64,000 nucleotides of DNA. Origin: Subsaximicrobium wynnwilliamsii. Its GTDB lineage: Bacteria > Bacteroidota > Bacteroidia > Flavobacteriales > Flavobacteriaceae. Every line of letters begins with the position of its first letter. The stretch's first letter is position 1. The notes below the pieces were generated by a model, which ran no database searches, was not told where the DNA came from, and was given only the letters and a program-made list of their open reading frames with translations. Below, one piece after another: positions 8,577 to 17,276 of this stretch. Position numbers and translations under genes: made by a program. Location: NCBI RefSeq assembly GCF_007997225.1, contig NZ_VORM01000001.1, forward strand, positions 290,224 to 354,223, written 5' to 3'.

Positions 8577-10268
8577 ATGAAAAAACTAATACTACTCACA
8601 CTAATCGCTACCAGTTTAAGCTGTAAAAACAGCGTTTCTGATGCAGAAAAAGAGATGAAAGAGACTTCCAAAGAAAAAACGACTGCCAGCCTTGAAACTC
8701 CTTTTATATGGGAAGCCGCAAATCTTTATTTTTTGATGACCGATCGTTTCAATAATGCAGACCCGTCAAATGATGTCAATTTCGGGCGTGATAAAAAAAC
8801 TGCAAAGTTGCGCGGTTTTGAGGGTGGCGACATCAAAGGCGTAACCCAGAAAATTGAAGACGGTTATTTTAGCGATTTGGGCATCAATGCCATTTGGTTA
8901 ACACCTGTGGTAGAACAAATACACGGTGGCACCGATGAAGGCACCGGAACTACCTATGCCTTTCATGGCTATTGGACCAAGGACTGGACCGCATTGGACC
9001 CTAATTTTGGAACCAAAGCCGATTTAAAAGCACTTGTAGACGCAGCTCATAAAAAAGGGATCCGTATTGTTTTGGATGCGGTGCTCAACCATACAGGCCC
9101 AGTAACAGCTAAAGACCCGGTTTGGCCAGATGCTTGGGTGCGCACCGGTCCTACCTGTACCTACGAAGATTATGAAAGTACCGTGGCTTGTACACTGGTG
9201 GATAACCTTCCTGACATCAGGACAGAAAGTGATGAGGCTGTAGAATTGCCGCCACAACTCGTTCAAAAATGGAAAGATGAAGGACGTTATGATGAGGAAA
9301 TCGCTGAGCTGGACGCCTTTTTTGAGAAAACAGGACATCCTAGAGCACCGCGATTCTACATCATGAAATGGCTGGCCGATTATATTACCGATTTCGGTAT
9401 TGACGGGTATCGCGTAGATACCGTAAAACATACCGAAGAAAGCGTATGGCAAGAATTTAGAAGCATTAGCGATGCTGCCTTTGCAGAGTTCAAAGCCAAT
9501 AATCCAGAAAAAGTACTCGACGATAACGGATTTTATATGGTTGGTGAAGTCTATAACTACGGAATTTCTGCGGAGAAAGCTTTTGATTTTGGAGATAAGA
9601 AAGTCAATTATTTTGACAAGGCTTTCAATAGCATCATCAATTTCGAGCTGAAGTATGATGCTGCCAAACAAACGAAAGAGGCCATTTTTAAACGCTATTC
9701 TAAAGTGCTCAATGGCGATATGCAAGGTTATGGCGTGCTCAATTATTTGAGTTCGCATGATGATGGGAGTCCCTTTGATGCCAAGCGTGAGAATCCCTAT
9801 GAGACGGCGACCATTTTAATGCTTACGCCTGGGGCAGCCCAAGTTTTTTATGGTGATGAATCGGCAAGGATTTTGGAGGTTGAAGGCACGGAAGGCGATG
9901 CGAAACTGCGTTCCAACATGAATTGGGAGGCCATAAAAAATGATGCCAAAACTCAAAAAATTCTAGCGCATTGGCAAAAATTAGGAACCTTTAGAAGCGA
10001 GCATCCTGCCATTGGTGCCGGTGTGCATCAAATGATCACCCAGAAACCCTATGTGTTTTACCGAAGCTTTAGCAAAGGCGATTTTAAAGATTTGGTAGTT
10101 GTGGGACTGGATCTGAAAGCTGGAAGCAAAACCTTGAAAGTTTCAAGCGTTTTTGAAGATGGAACGCTGTTGCACGATGCTTATTCTGGCCAAGATGTAG
10201 CAGTCAAAAATGGTAACGTTAGCATAAATTCTGAGTTTAGCATCGTGATGTTGGAATTGAAAAAATAA
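8577..10268 (+). CDS. GH13 alpha-amylase lipoprotein
   Basis: The start at 8577 is chosen because it opens a proper lipoprotein signal (MKKLILLTLIATSLSC, Cys 16); the frame extends upstream to a weaker start at 8532 inside a repeat palindrome. The 563-aa product has all GH13 motifs: DAVLNH, DGYRVD (nucleophile Asp 281), MVGEVYN (acid/base Glu 324) and LSSHDDG (Asp 395). Region I-II carries a Cys-containing loop (TGPTCTYEDYESTVACTLVDNLPD) that may form a disulfide, which would fit an exported enzyme. It closely resembles Bacteroidota alpha-amylases that act on maltooligosaccharides. The 326-bp repeat-filled leader suggests it may have its own promoter or be read at a different level from the upstream genes. 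Confidence 0.9.
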   Translation: MKKLILLTLIATSLSCKNSVSDAEKEMKETSKEKTTASLETPFIWEAANLYFLMTDRFNNADPSNDVNFGRDKKTAKLRGFEGGDIKGVTQKIEDGYFSDLGINAIWLTPVVEQIHGGTDEGTGTTYAFHGYWTKDWTALDPNFGTKADLKALVDAAHKKGIRIVLDAVLNHTGPVTAKDPVWPDAWVRTGPTCTYEDYESTVACTLVDNLPDIRTESDEAVELPPQLVQKWKDEGRYDEEIAELDAFFEKTGHPRAPRFYIMKWLADYITDFGIDGYRVDTVKHTEESVWQEFRSISDAAFAEFKANNPEKVLDDNGFYMVGEVYNYGISAEKAFDFGDKKVNYFDKAFNSIINFELKYDAAKQTKEAIFKRYSKVLNGDMQGYGVLNYLSSHDDGSPFDAKRENPYETATILMLTPGAAQVFYGDESARILEVEGTEGDAKLRSNMNWEAIKNDAKTQKILAHWQKLGTFRSEHPAIGAGVHQMITQKPYVFYRSFSKGDFKDLVVVGLDLKAGSKTLKVSSVFEDGTLLHDAYSGQDVAVKNGNVSINSEFSIVMLELKK

Positions 10269-10289
10269 AAGGTGTCTCTAAATCCAAAA

Positions 10290-10546
10290 ATGTGTAACTT
10301 ATGTATTGTATGTTCATTTTGACGCCCCGTTTAGTTGGGACTGGCCACCTTCCGAAGATAAAAAGGATTTCCTGGCGGTTTCGTCAAAGACAGTGAATGG
10401 AGTAATCGTGAAGTTTACTTCGGAAGGAACCCCTTTTGGATTCTGAGCCCTGTTCCTGAAAATTTGGCGTAGATCTAGATCCAGGAAAATGCCTTTGATA
10501 CGCCAGCAGCCATGGCACCGCATTTAATAACCTTTAAAAAAATAAG
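10290..10546 (+). pseudogene. Possible decayed coding remnant
   Basis: The 281-bp gap is richer in GC and more protein-like than other spacers. One + frame reads FDAPFSWDWPPSEDKKDF; after a shift the text continues KDSEWSNREVYFGRNPFWILSPVPENLA to a stop, and a further piece reads QENAFDTPAAMAPHLITFKK. Together they look like one protein broken by frameshifts and stops, but I do not recognise the family. A 69-codon frame on the other strand is the alternative and looks less convincing. This is weak evidence. Confidence 0.25.
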
Positions 10547-10549
10547 ACT

Positions 10550-11047
10550 ATGAAAACTTTTATCACAACCCTCATTTTTATCAGTTTTTTAATCGGCAAC
10601 GCCCAAGTTGATGGCGTTGGTATTGGCACAACTACACCCAAAAGCACCTTGGACATCAATGGGAACTTATCGGTTAAAGTTGTTGAGCTTATGGGTGGTG
10701 GTGCTAATGCTGCAACACCAATTGATGACGGTGTTTATATTAGTTTAACCCCGAGTTCTGGCAGTCCAGAATTCATATTGCCCGATGCAACTACTGTTCC
10801 TGGGCGTGTATATGTACTGCGGAATATTTCTGATACCCAAGAAGCAGTGATTTATACGTTTGGTGGCGACTCTGCTGCTAACTCAGGTGCTGGCGTTGAG
10901 TTTTACGCAGGCAATAGTAGAGTAAGTTCTGAATCGGTGGTTATGATGCCTGATGCGACGGGTACGCCTGGAAGTGGAGAAAGAACCAAAACCCTCATTT
11001 TTATGAGTGACGGGAGCAACTGGACTTACGGTGCTTTAGGACTTTGA
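10550..11047 (+). CDS. Small secreted protein with a GIGTTTPKSTLDINGN motif
   Basis: This 165-aa product has a signal peptide (MKTFITTLIFISFLIGNAQ) and then VGIGTTTPKSTLDINGNLSVKVV. That motif is typical of Bacteroidota surface proteins related to phage tail-fibre/trimeric adhesin heads. The rest is Gly/Ser/Thr-rich beta sequence without a catalytic motif, ending with SDGSNWTYGALGL. It has no T9SS sorting domain and no intramolecular chaperone, so it is a short stand-alone version of a fold usually found in longer proteins. It stands alone: the GH13 gene ends 281 bp upstream and the next gene starts 222 bp downstream. Function is unknown. Confidence 0.8.
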   Translation: MKTFITTLIFISFLIGNAQVDGVGIGTTTPKSTLDINGNLSVKVVELMGGGANAATPIDDGVYISLTPSSGSPEFILPDATTVPGRVYVLRNISDTQEAVIYTFGGDSAANSGAGVEFYAGNSRVSSESVVMMPDATGTPGSGERTKTLIFMSDGSNWTYGALGL

Positions 11048-11237
11048 GATTTAATATTTAGGAATTAGGGCCGTCTCAATCACAGCAAGATTCAAACCAA
11101 CTCCGCGATAAAAGGGAGGAAATTATATGCGCAGAAAAATTATTAGGATAAATAAGGTAGAGACTTGACTCAAATTTCGGCATTAACAGCAAGCCATATT
11201 TTAAAGTAAGAATCCCATCACATCATCAACAAAACAT

Positions 11238-11245
11238 TAGTTTTG
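11238..11245 (+). promoter_or_regulatory. Bacteroidota -7 element (TAGTTTTG)
   Basis: TAGTTTTG matches the TAnnTTTG consensus and lies 24 bp before the ATG of the GAF-domain gene. No clear TTG is present at the -33 position. Confidence 0.55.
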
Positions 11246-11269
11246 TAACTTTAAATTAGAACGGCGCTC

Positions 11270-13654
11270 ATGAAAGATATCAACGACAGCACAGAACTTC
11301 CCTTTAAGCTTAAAATCAGTTTTGATAAGCTGTTGCAGCATTATGAGACCTTGGCAAAAAGTGATGATCAGTTTTTGTCAAAAAACGCCTCACGTATTCT
11401 AAAGATTCAAGAGCCTATCCCAATCCTGAGAGAAGGTTTTACCGACATCAAGTATCTAAAACAGTATGAACAAGAGATCAATGTCATTCTTCAAGAGTCC
11501 TTTAGTGAGGTTTTGACCCATAATGAAATCAAGACAGCTTCCGTTCCATTTCACAGCTTGAGGTTCAATTCTTCAGAACGTTTCAAGAAAATCATAGCAA
11601 CCGCAGGAACTGATTTTGAATTGGAAGTGCTCAACTTACCTGAGAACGATAAATATATTTTAGCCTGCACCATCATTCTCAATGCGGTGTATGGCTACCA
11701 ATTGGATTTTAGACGCCCATTTTTTTATGAGATTCCAGATGCAAAGGGCATTATGCGTCGCTATAAGATTCTCTATAATGCCGATTTCACAGAGATCATA
11801 AAAACCCCAGAAGCACCAGAAATCACTCAAGAAGATTATGATATGCTCTTGGATAATTTTGGAAATATGGACCTTTGGCGGGAAAAATTCCCACCCAACA
11901 GCTATGTGTTTAAGGGTTTCGTGGTTAGCAACTTATTTGATACCACCAATGATGCAGCGATTTCAGAAATCAAATCCACGCTTCTGGTATCTGGAAAGCG
12001 CCAAAGCGACAATTTTATTGGTGATTTTCAAGACACCTTTAGGGCCTTATTTGGTGTGAACGATATTGAAGTGGGCTTTGTGATTTACAATAAAGAAGAC
12101 GTCACATTTGAACGGGTCATTGGTAAGGGCATTAAAAGCTTCTTACTCTTCAATAGTGATGTTGAAAATTGTGAGACCGCCCTCTGCCACGGGTCTTACG
12201 ATGCGATTTTAAAAGACAATCGGTATTTTTCAATTTCAGATGTCGATAAGTATTTTGAGCTAACCAATGGCGAGGCGCAATTTGGTAGTTTGCATGAACA
12301 ACACATTCAAAGCGCCATTTTTGCGCCAATATTTGGCAATAATGAACTTTTGGGCGTATTGGAGTTGGTCTCAAAAACACCAAAGGCACTCAATAGTATC
12401 AATGCCAATAAACTGGAAGATGTGATGCCATTTATAGTCATGTCGGTATTGCGCTCTAAGGAAGAGGAAGCCAATTTGATTCAAGCCATCATTCAACAGG
12501 AATGCACCTCAATCCATCCAAGTGTGTCTTGGAAATTCAGGGACGCTGCACGCCAATTTATAAAGGATAAGCAGGAGCTTGGTAATGAGGCAGTGTTTGG
12601 AGAAATCGTTTTCAAGGACATTTATCCCTTATTTGGTCAAATGGATGTCAAAGGCTCATCGGATGCTAGAAACATAGCGACCCAAAAGGATCTTGCCTTA
12701 CAATTGAATTACGTGTCGAAGATTTTTAATGCGATTCTCAATACTGAAATGCTTCCGATTTATGAGCAAATGCAGTTTCAAATGGAAGCGTTTTCCGAAG
12801 AATTGAAAACCGATTTCAAAGTGGATACTGAGCAACGTGTGGTTAACTTCCTTAAAAATGAAATCGAGCCCGTTTTAAAATTTCAGTCCAAAAAGAATAA
12901 AGCACTTCAGCCAGAAATCGACAAGTATTTCAATAAAATAGACAAGTCACTCAACTTGTTATATTACTACAGAAAAAATTATGATGATACCATTGCGCTT
13001 ATCAATAGAAATATGACGCAATTGCTGGACCAAAAGCAACAGGAAGCCCAAAAGATGTACCCGCATTATTTTGAGCGCTATAAAACCGATGGTGTGGAGC
13101 ACAACATGTATATTGGCGAGACCATTACCAAAATGGATAGCTTTAACAAGGTGTATCTCTATAATTTGAGACTTTGGCAATTACAGGTCATGTGCGAGAT
13201 GGAAAACAACTATTACCAAAACCGAAACATTTATCCCATGGCTTTGGATGTCGCTTCCATGATTTTGGTATTCAACCAACCACTCTCCATTCGCTTTAGA
13301 ATGGATGAAAAACAGTTTGATGTTGATGGTACTTACAATGCCAGATACGAGGTGTTGAAAAAACGTGTGGACAAAGCCTTTATTAAAGGTACAGAAGAGC
13401 GCGTTACCAAAAACGGAAAAATTACCATTGTCTATTCTCAAAAAGAGGATGAACAGGAATATTTGCAGTACGTGCGATTTTTACAAGCTAAAAATTTGCT
13501 GGATGAAAAATGCGAAGTTTTTGAGCTTGAGAATCTACAAGGGGTCACTGGTTTGAAAGCCATAAGCGTGGATGTGCTTTACCACACCGATAAGGCGGAT
13601 AGCGACCAAAAACTGTATACTTACGATGACCTTATCAAGCAGCTTGACAATTGA
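11270..13654 (+). CDS. Large GAF-domain protein of unknown function
   Basis: This 794-aa protein has no signal peptide or membrane segment, so it is cytoplasmic. Residues about 235-400 look like a GAF domain (FRALFGVNDIEVGFVIYN ... SAIFAPIFGNNELLGVLELVSK). N-terminal and C-terminal regions are alpha-helical; the C-terminal part (about 480-790) contains long charged helices and no kinase, cyclase, phosphodiesterase or HTH motif that I can see. Such proteins are common in Flavobacteriia and are annotated only by the GAF domain, which binds small ligands in other proteins. The stop codon abuts the stop of the convergent HD/Pycsar-type gene with no spacer, so the transcripts must overlap. Function is not known. 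Confidence 0.8.
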   Translation: MKDINDSTELPFKLKISFDKLLQHYETLAKSDDQFLSKNASRILKIQEPIPILREGFTDIKYLKQYEQEINVILQESFSEVLTHNEIKTASVPFHSLRFNSSERFKKIIATAGTDFELEVLNLPENDKYILACTIILNAVYGYQLDFRRPFFYEIPDAKGIMRRYKILYNADFTEIIKTPEAPEITQEDYDMLLDNFGNMDLWREKFPPNSYVFKGFVVSNLFDTTNDAAISEIKSTLLVSGKRQSDNFIGDFQDTFRALFGVNDIEVGFVIYNKEDVTFERVIGKGIKSFLLFNSDVENCETALCHGSYDAILKDNRYFSISDVDKYFELTNGEAQFGSLHEQHIQSAIFAPIFGNNELLGVLELVSKTPKALNSINANKLEDVMPFIVMSVLRSKEEEANLIQAIIQQECTSIHPSVSWKFRDAARQFIKDKQELGNEAVFGEIVFKDIYPLFGQMDVKGSSDARNIATQKDLALQLNYVSKIFNAILNTEMLPIYEQMQFQMEAFSEELKTDFKVDTEQRVVNFLKNEIEPVLKFQSKKNKALQPEIDKYFNKIDKSLNLLYYYRKNYDDTIALINRNMTQLLDQKQQEAQKMYPHYFERYKTDGVEHNMYIGETITKMDSFNKVYLYNLRLWQLQVMCEMENNYYQNRNIYPMALDVASMILVFNQPLSIRFRMDEKQFDVDGTYNARYEVLKKRVDKAFIKGTEERVTKNGKITIVYSQKEDEQEYLQYVRFLQAKNLLDEKCEVFELENLQGVTGLKAISVDVLYHTDKADSDQKLYTYDDLIKQLDN

Positions 13655-14920
13655 TCACACCCAAAAACTTTGGGTCTTATCTTGCTGTATATAGCTTGTG
13701 GGTGCCAATGGCTGTGGCAACACGTCGTCAATGTTTTTACCGTTGGTTTTCAAGGCCACAGCAAAGGTAATGACCGAGACAATGATGCCAATCATAAACA
13801 CGGTGTAGGTAATGCGCAGGATTCGGTATTTGCGTTCTAGAACAACCCCTAAAAAGTAAAGGTCTTTTGTAAGTGAGCTGTACACATAATTTTTATCCTT
13901 GAGCAACTCAGTGATTGCCCACTCAAAATCTTCCAGTTTCATTTTATGGAAATTCCCAAAAAAGGTCAAATTCACATCCTTGTTTTTGACATCTTCTTTC
14001 GTAAACTCCCCACTGGTAATGTTGGGCCTCGTAGCGATAATGGATAAAATCATGGAAACAACGCAAAACAGGGTAAAAATGGCTGTGGGATAAATAAGAT
14101 AAGCGTTATTGTCTAATTTAGCGATCATGTTTGCCAATACCAGAGAGATGATAATGGCGTTTACCGATAGTAAGATGTTGGCCTTGGTATCGGCAATGTC
14201 ACTTAGTTTGATATGGTTTCTCAAGGCCACGCGGAAAAAGGTCTGTATGCCACGCTCCGGACTCTCATTTTTGTACTGTGCTTTGTATTTGGCCTTTATT
14301 TTCTCTTTATCGTATTTCCGTTTTTGCTTTTTCTTGGCTTTCAATAAATCGGTAAGATTCTCCTCTTTGGATTCTTGCCAATTTTTAAGGGCATAATCGG
14401 TGTAATACTGATGTTTTTTAGACAGCATTTTGATATTTTCATCGCGCCATTCCTTACCTGTAAACGATTTGATTTCTCTAAGCTCCAACTCTTTTCTCAA
14501 GAATTCGCTGGCCTCTTCAAAATAATCCTTCCCAAAGTGGGAGGAGTCGGCATCTCTTATGATTTTATCCAACTCGGTTTTGGGAGAGTCGTTAAACTTA
14601 GTCGCCATGATGCAGGCATTGACTTTTTCAATAACCGCTTGATCCACATTTTGTTCGTTGAGAAATTTAGTGCCTATTTCAACACTGCGCTCTTCATGAT
14701 TCTTGGTGCCATCAATGTAACCGGTATCGTGAAGTAGGGCGGCAAGTTTCAATATCAAGATATCTTCTTCAGAAATTTCAGAATGTTCTATAATTTCTTT
14801 CGTGCTCTTTAAAACGCGCTCGGTGTGTTTGTAATTGTGATATAGGTAAGATGGATCGAGTTCATTTTTGAAAAGCTCAAAAACGAATGCCTCTGTTTTT
14901 TTGATCAGGTCTGATGCCAT
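13655..14920 (-). CDS. HD phosphohydrolase fused to a Pycsar-effector-type membrane domain
   Basis: This 421-aa protein has two parts. Residues about 20-190 form an HD domain with apparent metal ligands His32 (YHNYKHTERV), His64-Asp65 (ALLHDTGY) and an Asp in IIRDADSSHFG (about 123-125). After a Lys-rich linker (about 190-225), RNHIKLSDIADTKANILLS, two hydrophobic segments (about 250-295) and a last one (about 375-400) match the family called DUF5706/Pycsar effector TM domain. In Pycsar defence, stand-alone versions respond to cCMP or cUMP and damage the membrane. No pyrimidine cyclase gene lies next to it. The fusion therefore may be a nucleotide-controlled membrane protein, perhaps with the HD part degrading the signal. 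HD-DUF5706 fusions also occur outside defence contexts, so a housekeeping role is possible. Confidence 0.8.
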   Translation of the reverse strand: MASDLIKKTEAFVFELFKNELDPSYLYHNYKHTERVLKSTKEIIEHSEISEEDILILKLAALLHDTGYIDGTKNHEERSVEIGTKFLNEQNVDQAVIEKVNACIMATKFNDSPKTELDKIIRDADSSHFGKDYFEEASEFLRKELELREIKSFTGKEWRDENIKMLSKKHQYYTDYALKNWQESKEENLTDLLKAKKKQKRKYDKEKIKAKYKAQYKNESPERGIQTFFRVALRNHIKLSDIADTKANILLSVNAIIISLVLANMIAKLDNNAYLIYPTAIFTLFCVVSMILSIIATRPNITSGEFTKEDVKNKDVNLTFFGNFHKMKLEDFEWAITELLKDKNYVYSSLTKDLYFLGVVLERKYRILRITYTVFMIGIIVSVITFAVALKTNGKNIDDVLPQPLAPTSYIQQDKTQSFWV

Positions 14921-14951
14921 AATATGCTGTGGATTTTATAGGGTAAAATTA

Positions 14952-14959
14952 CAAAAATA
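14952..14959 (-). promoter_or_regulatory. -7 element TATTTTTG for the HD/Pycsar-type gene
   Basis: Read on the - strand, TATTTTTG is a perfect TAnnTTTG match 31 bp before the ATG at 14920. No TTG is seen at -33. Confidence 0.5.
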
Positions 14960-15114
14960 TGAGGATGCGCTTTCTTATTTCACGTCTAATATGGATGCAT
15001 ATCAATCCTTTCTTCGCAATTTGTCGTAAAAGCGTTAAATTTACTAGCGTAACAAAACATCTGAACCTAAATTATCGATTATTTTCGTAACAATTGAAAT
15101 TTTCCAACAAACCT

Positions 15115-16260
15115 ATGAATTTAGAAACAGCTTATACTGAAACCCGTAACAGGTTTGTCAATATTTGCAAGGGTTTAAAAACCGAGGACTATTCGGTACA
15201 GCCCGCGATTTTTGTATCTCCTCCAAAATGGCATCTGGCACATTCGTCCTGGTTTTTTGAGCAGTTTGTGTTGGTAAAATACCTACAGGGCTATGAAATC
15301 TATGATGAGGATTTTTCATATTTGTTCAATAGTTATTATAACAATGCAGGCAAACGTGTTTTGAGACCCAATCGCGGTTTGATGACTCGCCCTGCTGTTG
15401 ATGAGGTGTATCGCTATCGCAAACATGTTGACCAGCACATGCGCCGTTTTTTTGCTGAAAAGCCTTCCGAAGCCGCAAAAGCGGTAATTCTTTTGGGCCT
15501 ACAACATGAACAACAGCACCAGGAATTGTTTTATTACGACATCAAATACATCTTGGGCAATCAACCCACATTTCCTAAGCTGAAACAGCACCTCCAGCTC
15601 AAAGAAATCAGCTCTAAAGCCAATTGGATTTCAATAGATAAAGGCTTATATGCAATTGGTCATCAAGGCGATGGCTTCTGCTATGATAACGAATTGGGAC
15701 AGCATCAAGTGCATCTCGAAGCCTTCCAAATACGTGACCAATTGGTAAGCAATGCCGAATATTTAGAGTTTATGGAAGCTGGTGGTTACAGCGATTTTAA
15801 CCTTTGGCATGCTGAAGGTTGGGATTTTATACAACAAGATCAAATTGAAGCACCAGCCTATTGGCACAAGGTTGATGGTATTTGGCACAACTATACCTTT
15901 GACGGGTTTGTTAAGGTACATCCAAAACAGCCCGTGATGCACTTGAGCTTTTACGAAGCATTTGCCTTTGCGGAATGGAAGCAGATGCGTCTCCCAACCG
16001 AGTTTGAATGGGAAGTGGCATCAAAGCATTTAAATTATGGTCAACTTTGGGAGTGGACCTACAGTGCATACCTGCCCTATCCCAATTTCACAAAAGCACC
16101 TGGCGCCCTGGGCGAATACAATGGCAAATTCATGATCAATCAAATGGTGCTTCGAGGAGCTTCCGTAGCCACTTATGCCAACCATAGCCGAGCAACCTAC
16201 CGCAATTTTTTCCATCCACAACTGAGATGGCAATTTGCAGGACTAAGACTAGCGAAATAA
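15115..16260 (+). CDS. egtB: EgtB-type sulfoxide synthase (ergothioneine pathway)
   Basis: EgtB joins hercynine to a thiol (cysteine or gamma-glutamylcysteine) with O2, using non-haem iron. The start at ATG 15115 gives 381 aa; an in-frame TTG at 15094 would add only seven residues. The N-terminal DinB-like domain carries the iron-binding histidines: His43 in WHLAHSSW and His131/His135 in HEQQHQE. The C-terminal half is a formylglycine-generating-enzyme fold (ISIDKGLYAIGHQ ... LPTEFEWEVA ... VLRGASVAT ... RNFFHPQLRWQFAGLRLA). It lies 1 bp before egtD, so the two form an operon. A near-consensus -7 element (TATTTTCG) lies at 15080-15087. Genes for EgtA, EgtC and the C-S lyase EgtE are not in the window. 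An ovothiol-type variant or selenoneine-type variant is less likely because egtD is adjacent. Confidence 0.88.
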   Translation: MNLETAYTETRNRFVNICKGLKTEDYSVQPAIFVSPPKWHLAHSSWFFEQFVLVKYLQGYEIYDEDFSYLFNSYYNNAGKRVLRPNRGLMTRPAVDEVYRYRKHVDQHMRRFFAEKPSEAAKAVILLGLQHEQQHQELFYYDIKYILGNQPTFPKLKQHLQLKEISSKANWISIDKGLYAIGHQGDGFCYDNELGQHQVHLEAFQIRDQLVSNAEYLEFMEAGGYSDFNLWHAEGWDFIQQDQIEAPAYWHKVDGIWHNYTFDGFVKVHPKQPVMHLSFYEAFAFAEWKQMRLPTEFEWEVASKHLNYGQLWEWTYSAYLPYPNFTKAPGALGEYNGKFMINQMVLRGASVATYANHSRATYRNFFHPQLRWQFAGLRLAK

Positions 16261-16261
16261 T

Positions 16262-17200
16262 ATGAACAACAACTTTGCAAAAGACATTGCGGAAGGCCTT
16301 ACTTCCGAAGAAAAACATCTGCCCTCAAAATATTTTTATGATGATAATGGCAGTCGCATTTTTCAGGAAATCATGAAAATGCCAGAGTATTATCCAACCG
16401 ATTCAGAATTTGAGATTTTGTCCCTACAGGCCAAGCAAATTGTGGAGCAACTCCAGTTCGACCAAGCATTCAACATCATTGAGCTTGGTGCCGGCGATGG
16501 CTTTAAGACCTTTAAGCTTCTGGAATATCTGGTTGCGGCTAAAATTGATTTTGATTATATGCCCATCGATATTTCGCAAGAGGCCAATGATTTGCTGCAT
16601 GCCAAATTGAAGGAGCGTTTGCCAAACCTCTCTGTCATCCCAAAAACGGGTGATTATTTTAAAGAGCTAAAAAAGATAGGTAAACAGGAACGTCCCAATC
16701 TTTTGTTGTTTCTTGGCGGAAACATAGGTAATTACCTCGATGCCGATGCGGAAGCTTTGCTATTGTTGTTCAATAAATACATGCATGCTGGCGACAAGCT
16801 GCTCATTGGTATTGACCTCAAGAAAAACCCATTGACCATTTTTAAAGCCTATTTTGATGATGCAGGGATTTCAAAACGCTTCAATATCAACCTGCTCATA
16901 AGAATCAACCGGGAGCTCAATGCCGATTTCAAGATCGACGATTTCGATTTCTACTGCCACTACGATCCCATGAGTGGTGACGTGAAAAGTTATCTCGTGA
17001 GCCTCAAAGCACAAACTGTGCAATTAAAAGCTTTGGATATGAGCATCGATTTTAAACAGAATGAGCTCATTTGGACCGAGCTCTCAAAAAAATACACCAT
17101 CCCGCAAATTGAAGCTTTGGCCGCACGAACCAATTTCAAGGCCAAACATCATTTTTTAGACTGTAAGTACTACTTTACAGATAGTCTCTGGCAAAAATAG
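16262..17200 (+). CDS. egtD: L-histidine N-alpha-methyltransferase
   Basis: EgtD trimethylates the alpha-amino group of histidine with S-adenosylmethionine to give hercynine, the substrate of EgtB. The 312-aa length fits the family (about 320 aa). The N-terminus has LPSKYFYDDNGSRIFQEI, typical of the family; the SAM site is IIELGAGDGFKT (about residues 78-89), and FLGGNIGNYLD (about 150-160) is another family signature. The gene starts 1 bp after the egtB stop codon, indicating translational coupling. Cytoplasmic. The order B-D without A and C is common outside actinobacteria and suggests that cysteine may be used directly as thiol donor. Confidence 0.9.
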   Translation: MNNNFAKDIAEGLTSEEKHLPSKYFYDDNGSRIFQEIMKMPEYYPTDSEFEILSLQAKQIVEQLQFDQAFNIIELGAGDGFKTFKLLEYLVAAKIDFDYMPIDISQEANDLLHAKLKERLPNLSVIPKTGDYFKELKKIGKQERPNLLLFLGGNIGNYLDADAEALLLLFNKYMHAGDKLLIGIDLKKNPLTIFKAYFDDAGISKRFNINLLIRINRELNADFKIDDFDFYCHYDPMSGDVKSYLVSLKAQTVQLKALDMSIDFKQNELIWTELSKKYTIPQIEALAARTNFKAKHHFLDCKYYFTDSLWQK

Positions 17201-17238
17201 AATTGAGCTCCTAAAAAAGGAAACGCTCAAGAAAATCG

Positions 17239-17246
17239 TATTTTTG
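17239..17246 (+). promoter_or_regulatory. -7 element TATTTTTG
   Basis: Perfect TAnnTTTG match 30 bp before the chosen ATG of the large phosphoesterase gene, in the 76-bp gap after egtD. A TTG exists near 17203 but lies too far upstream (33 bp) for a normal -33 element. Confidence 0.5.
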
Positions 17247-17276
17247 CGCCTGTTGGTGGTGAGAAAATTAAATCCT

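Noticed and set aside
9024..9758. 244-codon frame on the - strand inside the last GH13 gene
   Set aside because: Antisense to a well-supported enzyme; composition reflects the complement of that gene.
10314..10523. 69-codon - strand frame as a real gene
   Set aside because: No family resemblance, no promoter, and the + strand reads as a more plausible broken gene.
13655..14920. A complete Pycsar defence system
   Set aside because: Only the effector-like domain is present; no pyrimidine cyclase gene is found next to it.
15094..15114. TTG start for egtB
   Set aside because: It adds only seven residues with no family similarity; the ATG at 15115 fits EgtB proteins.
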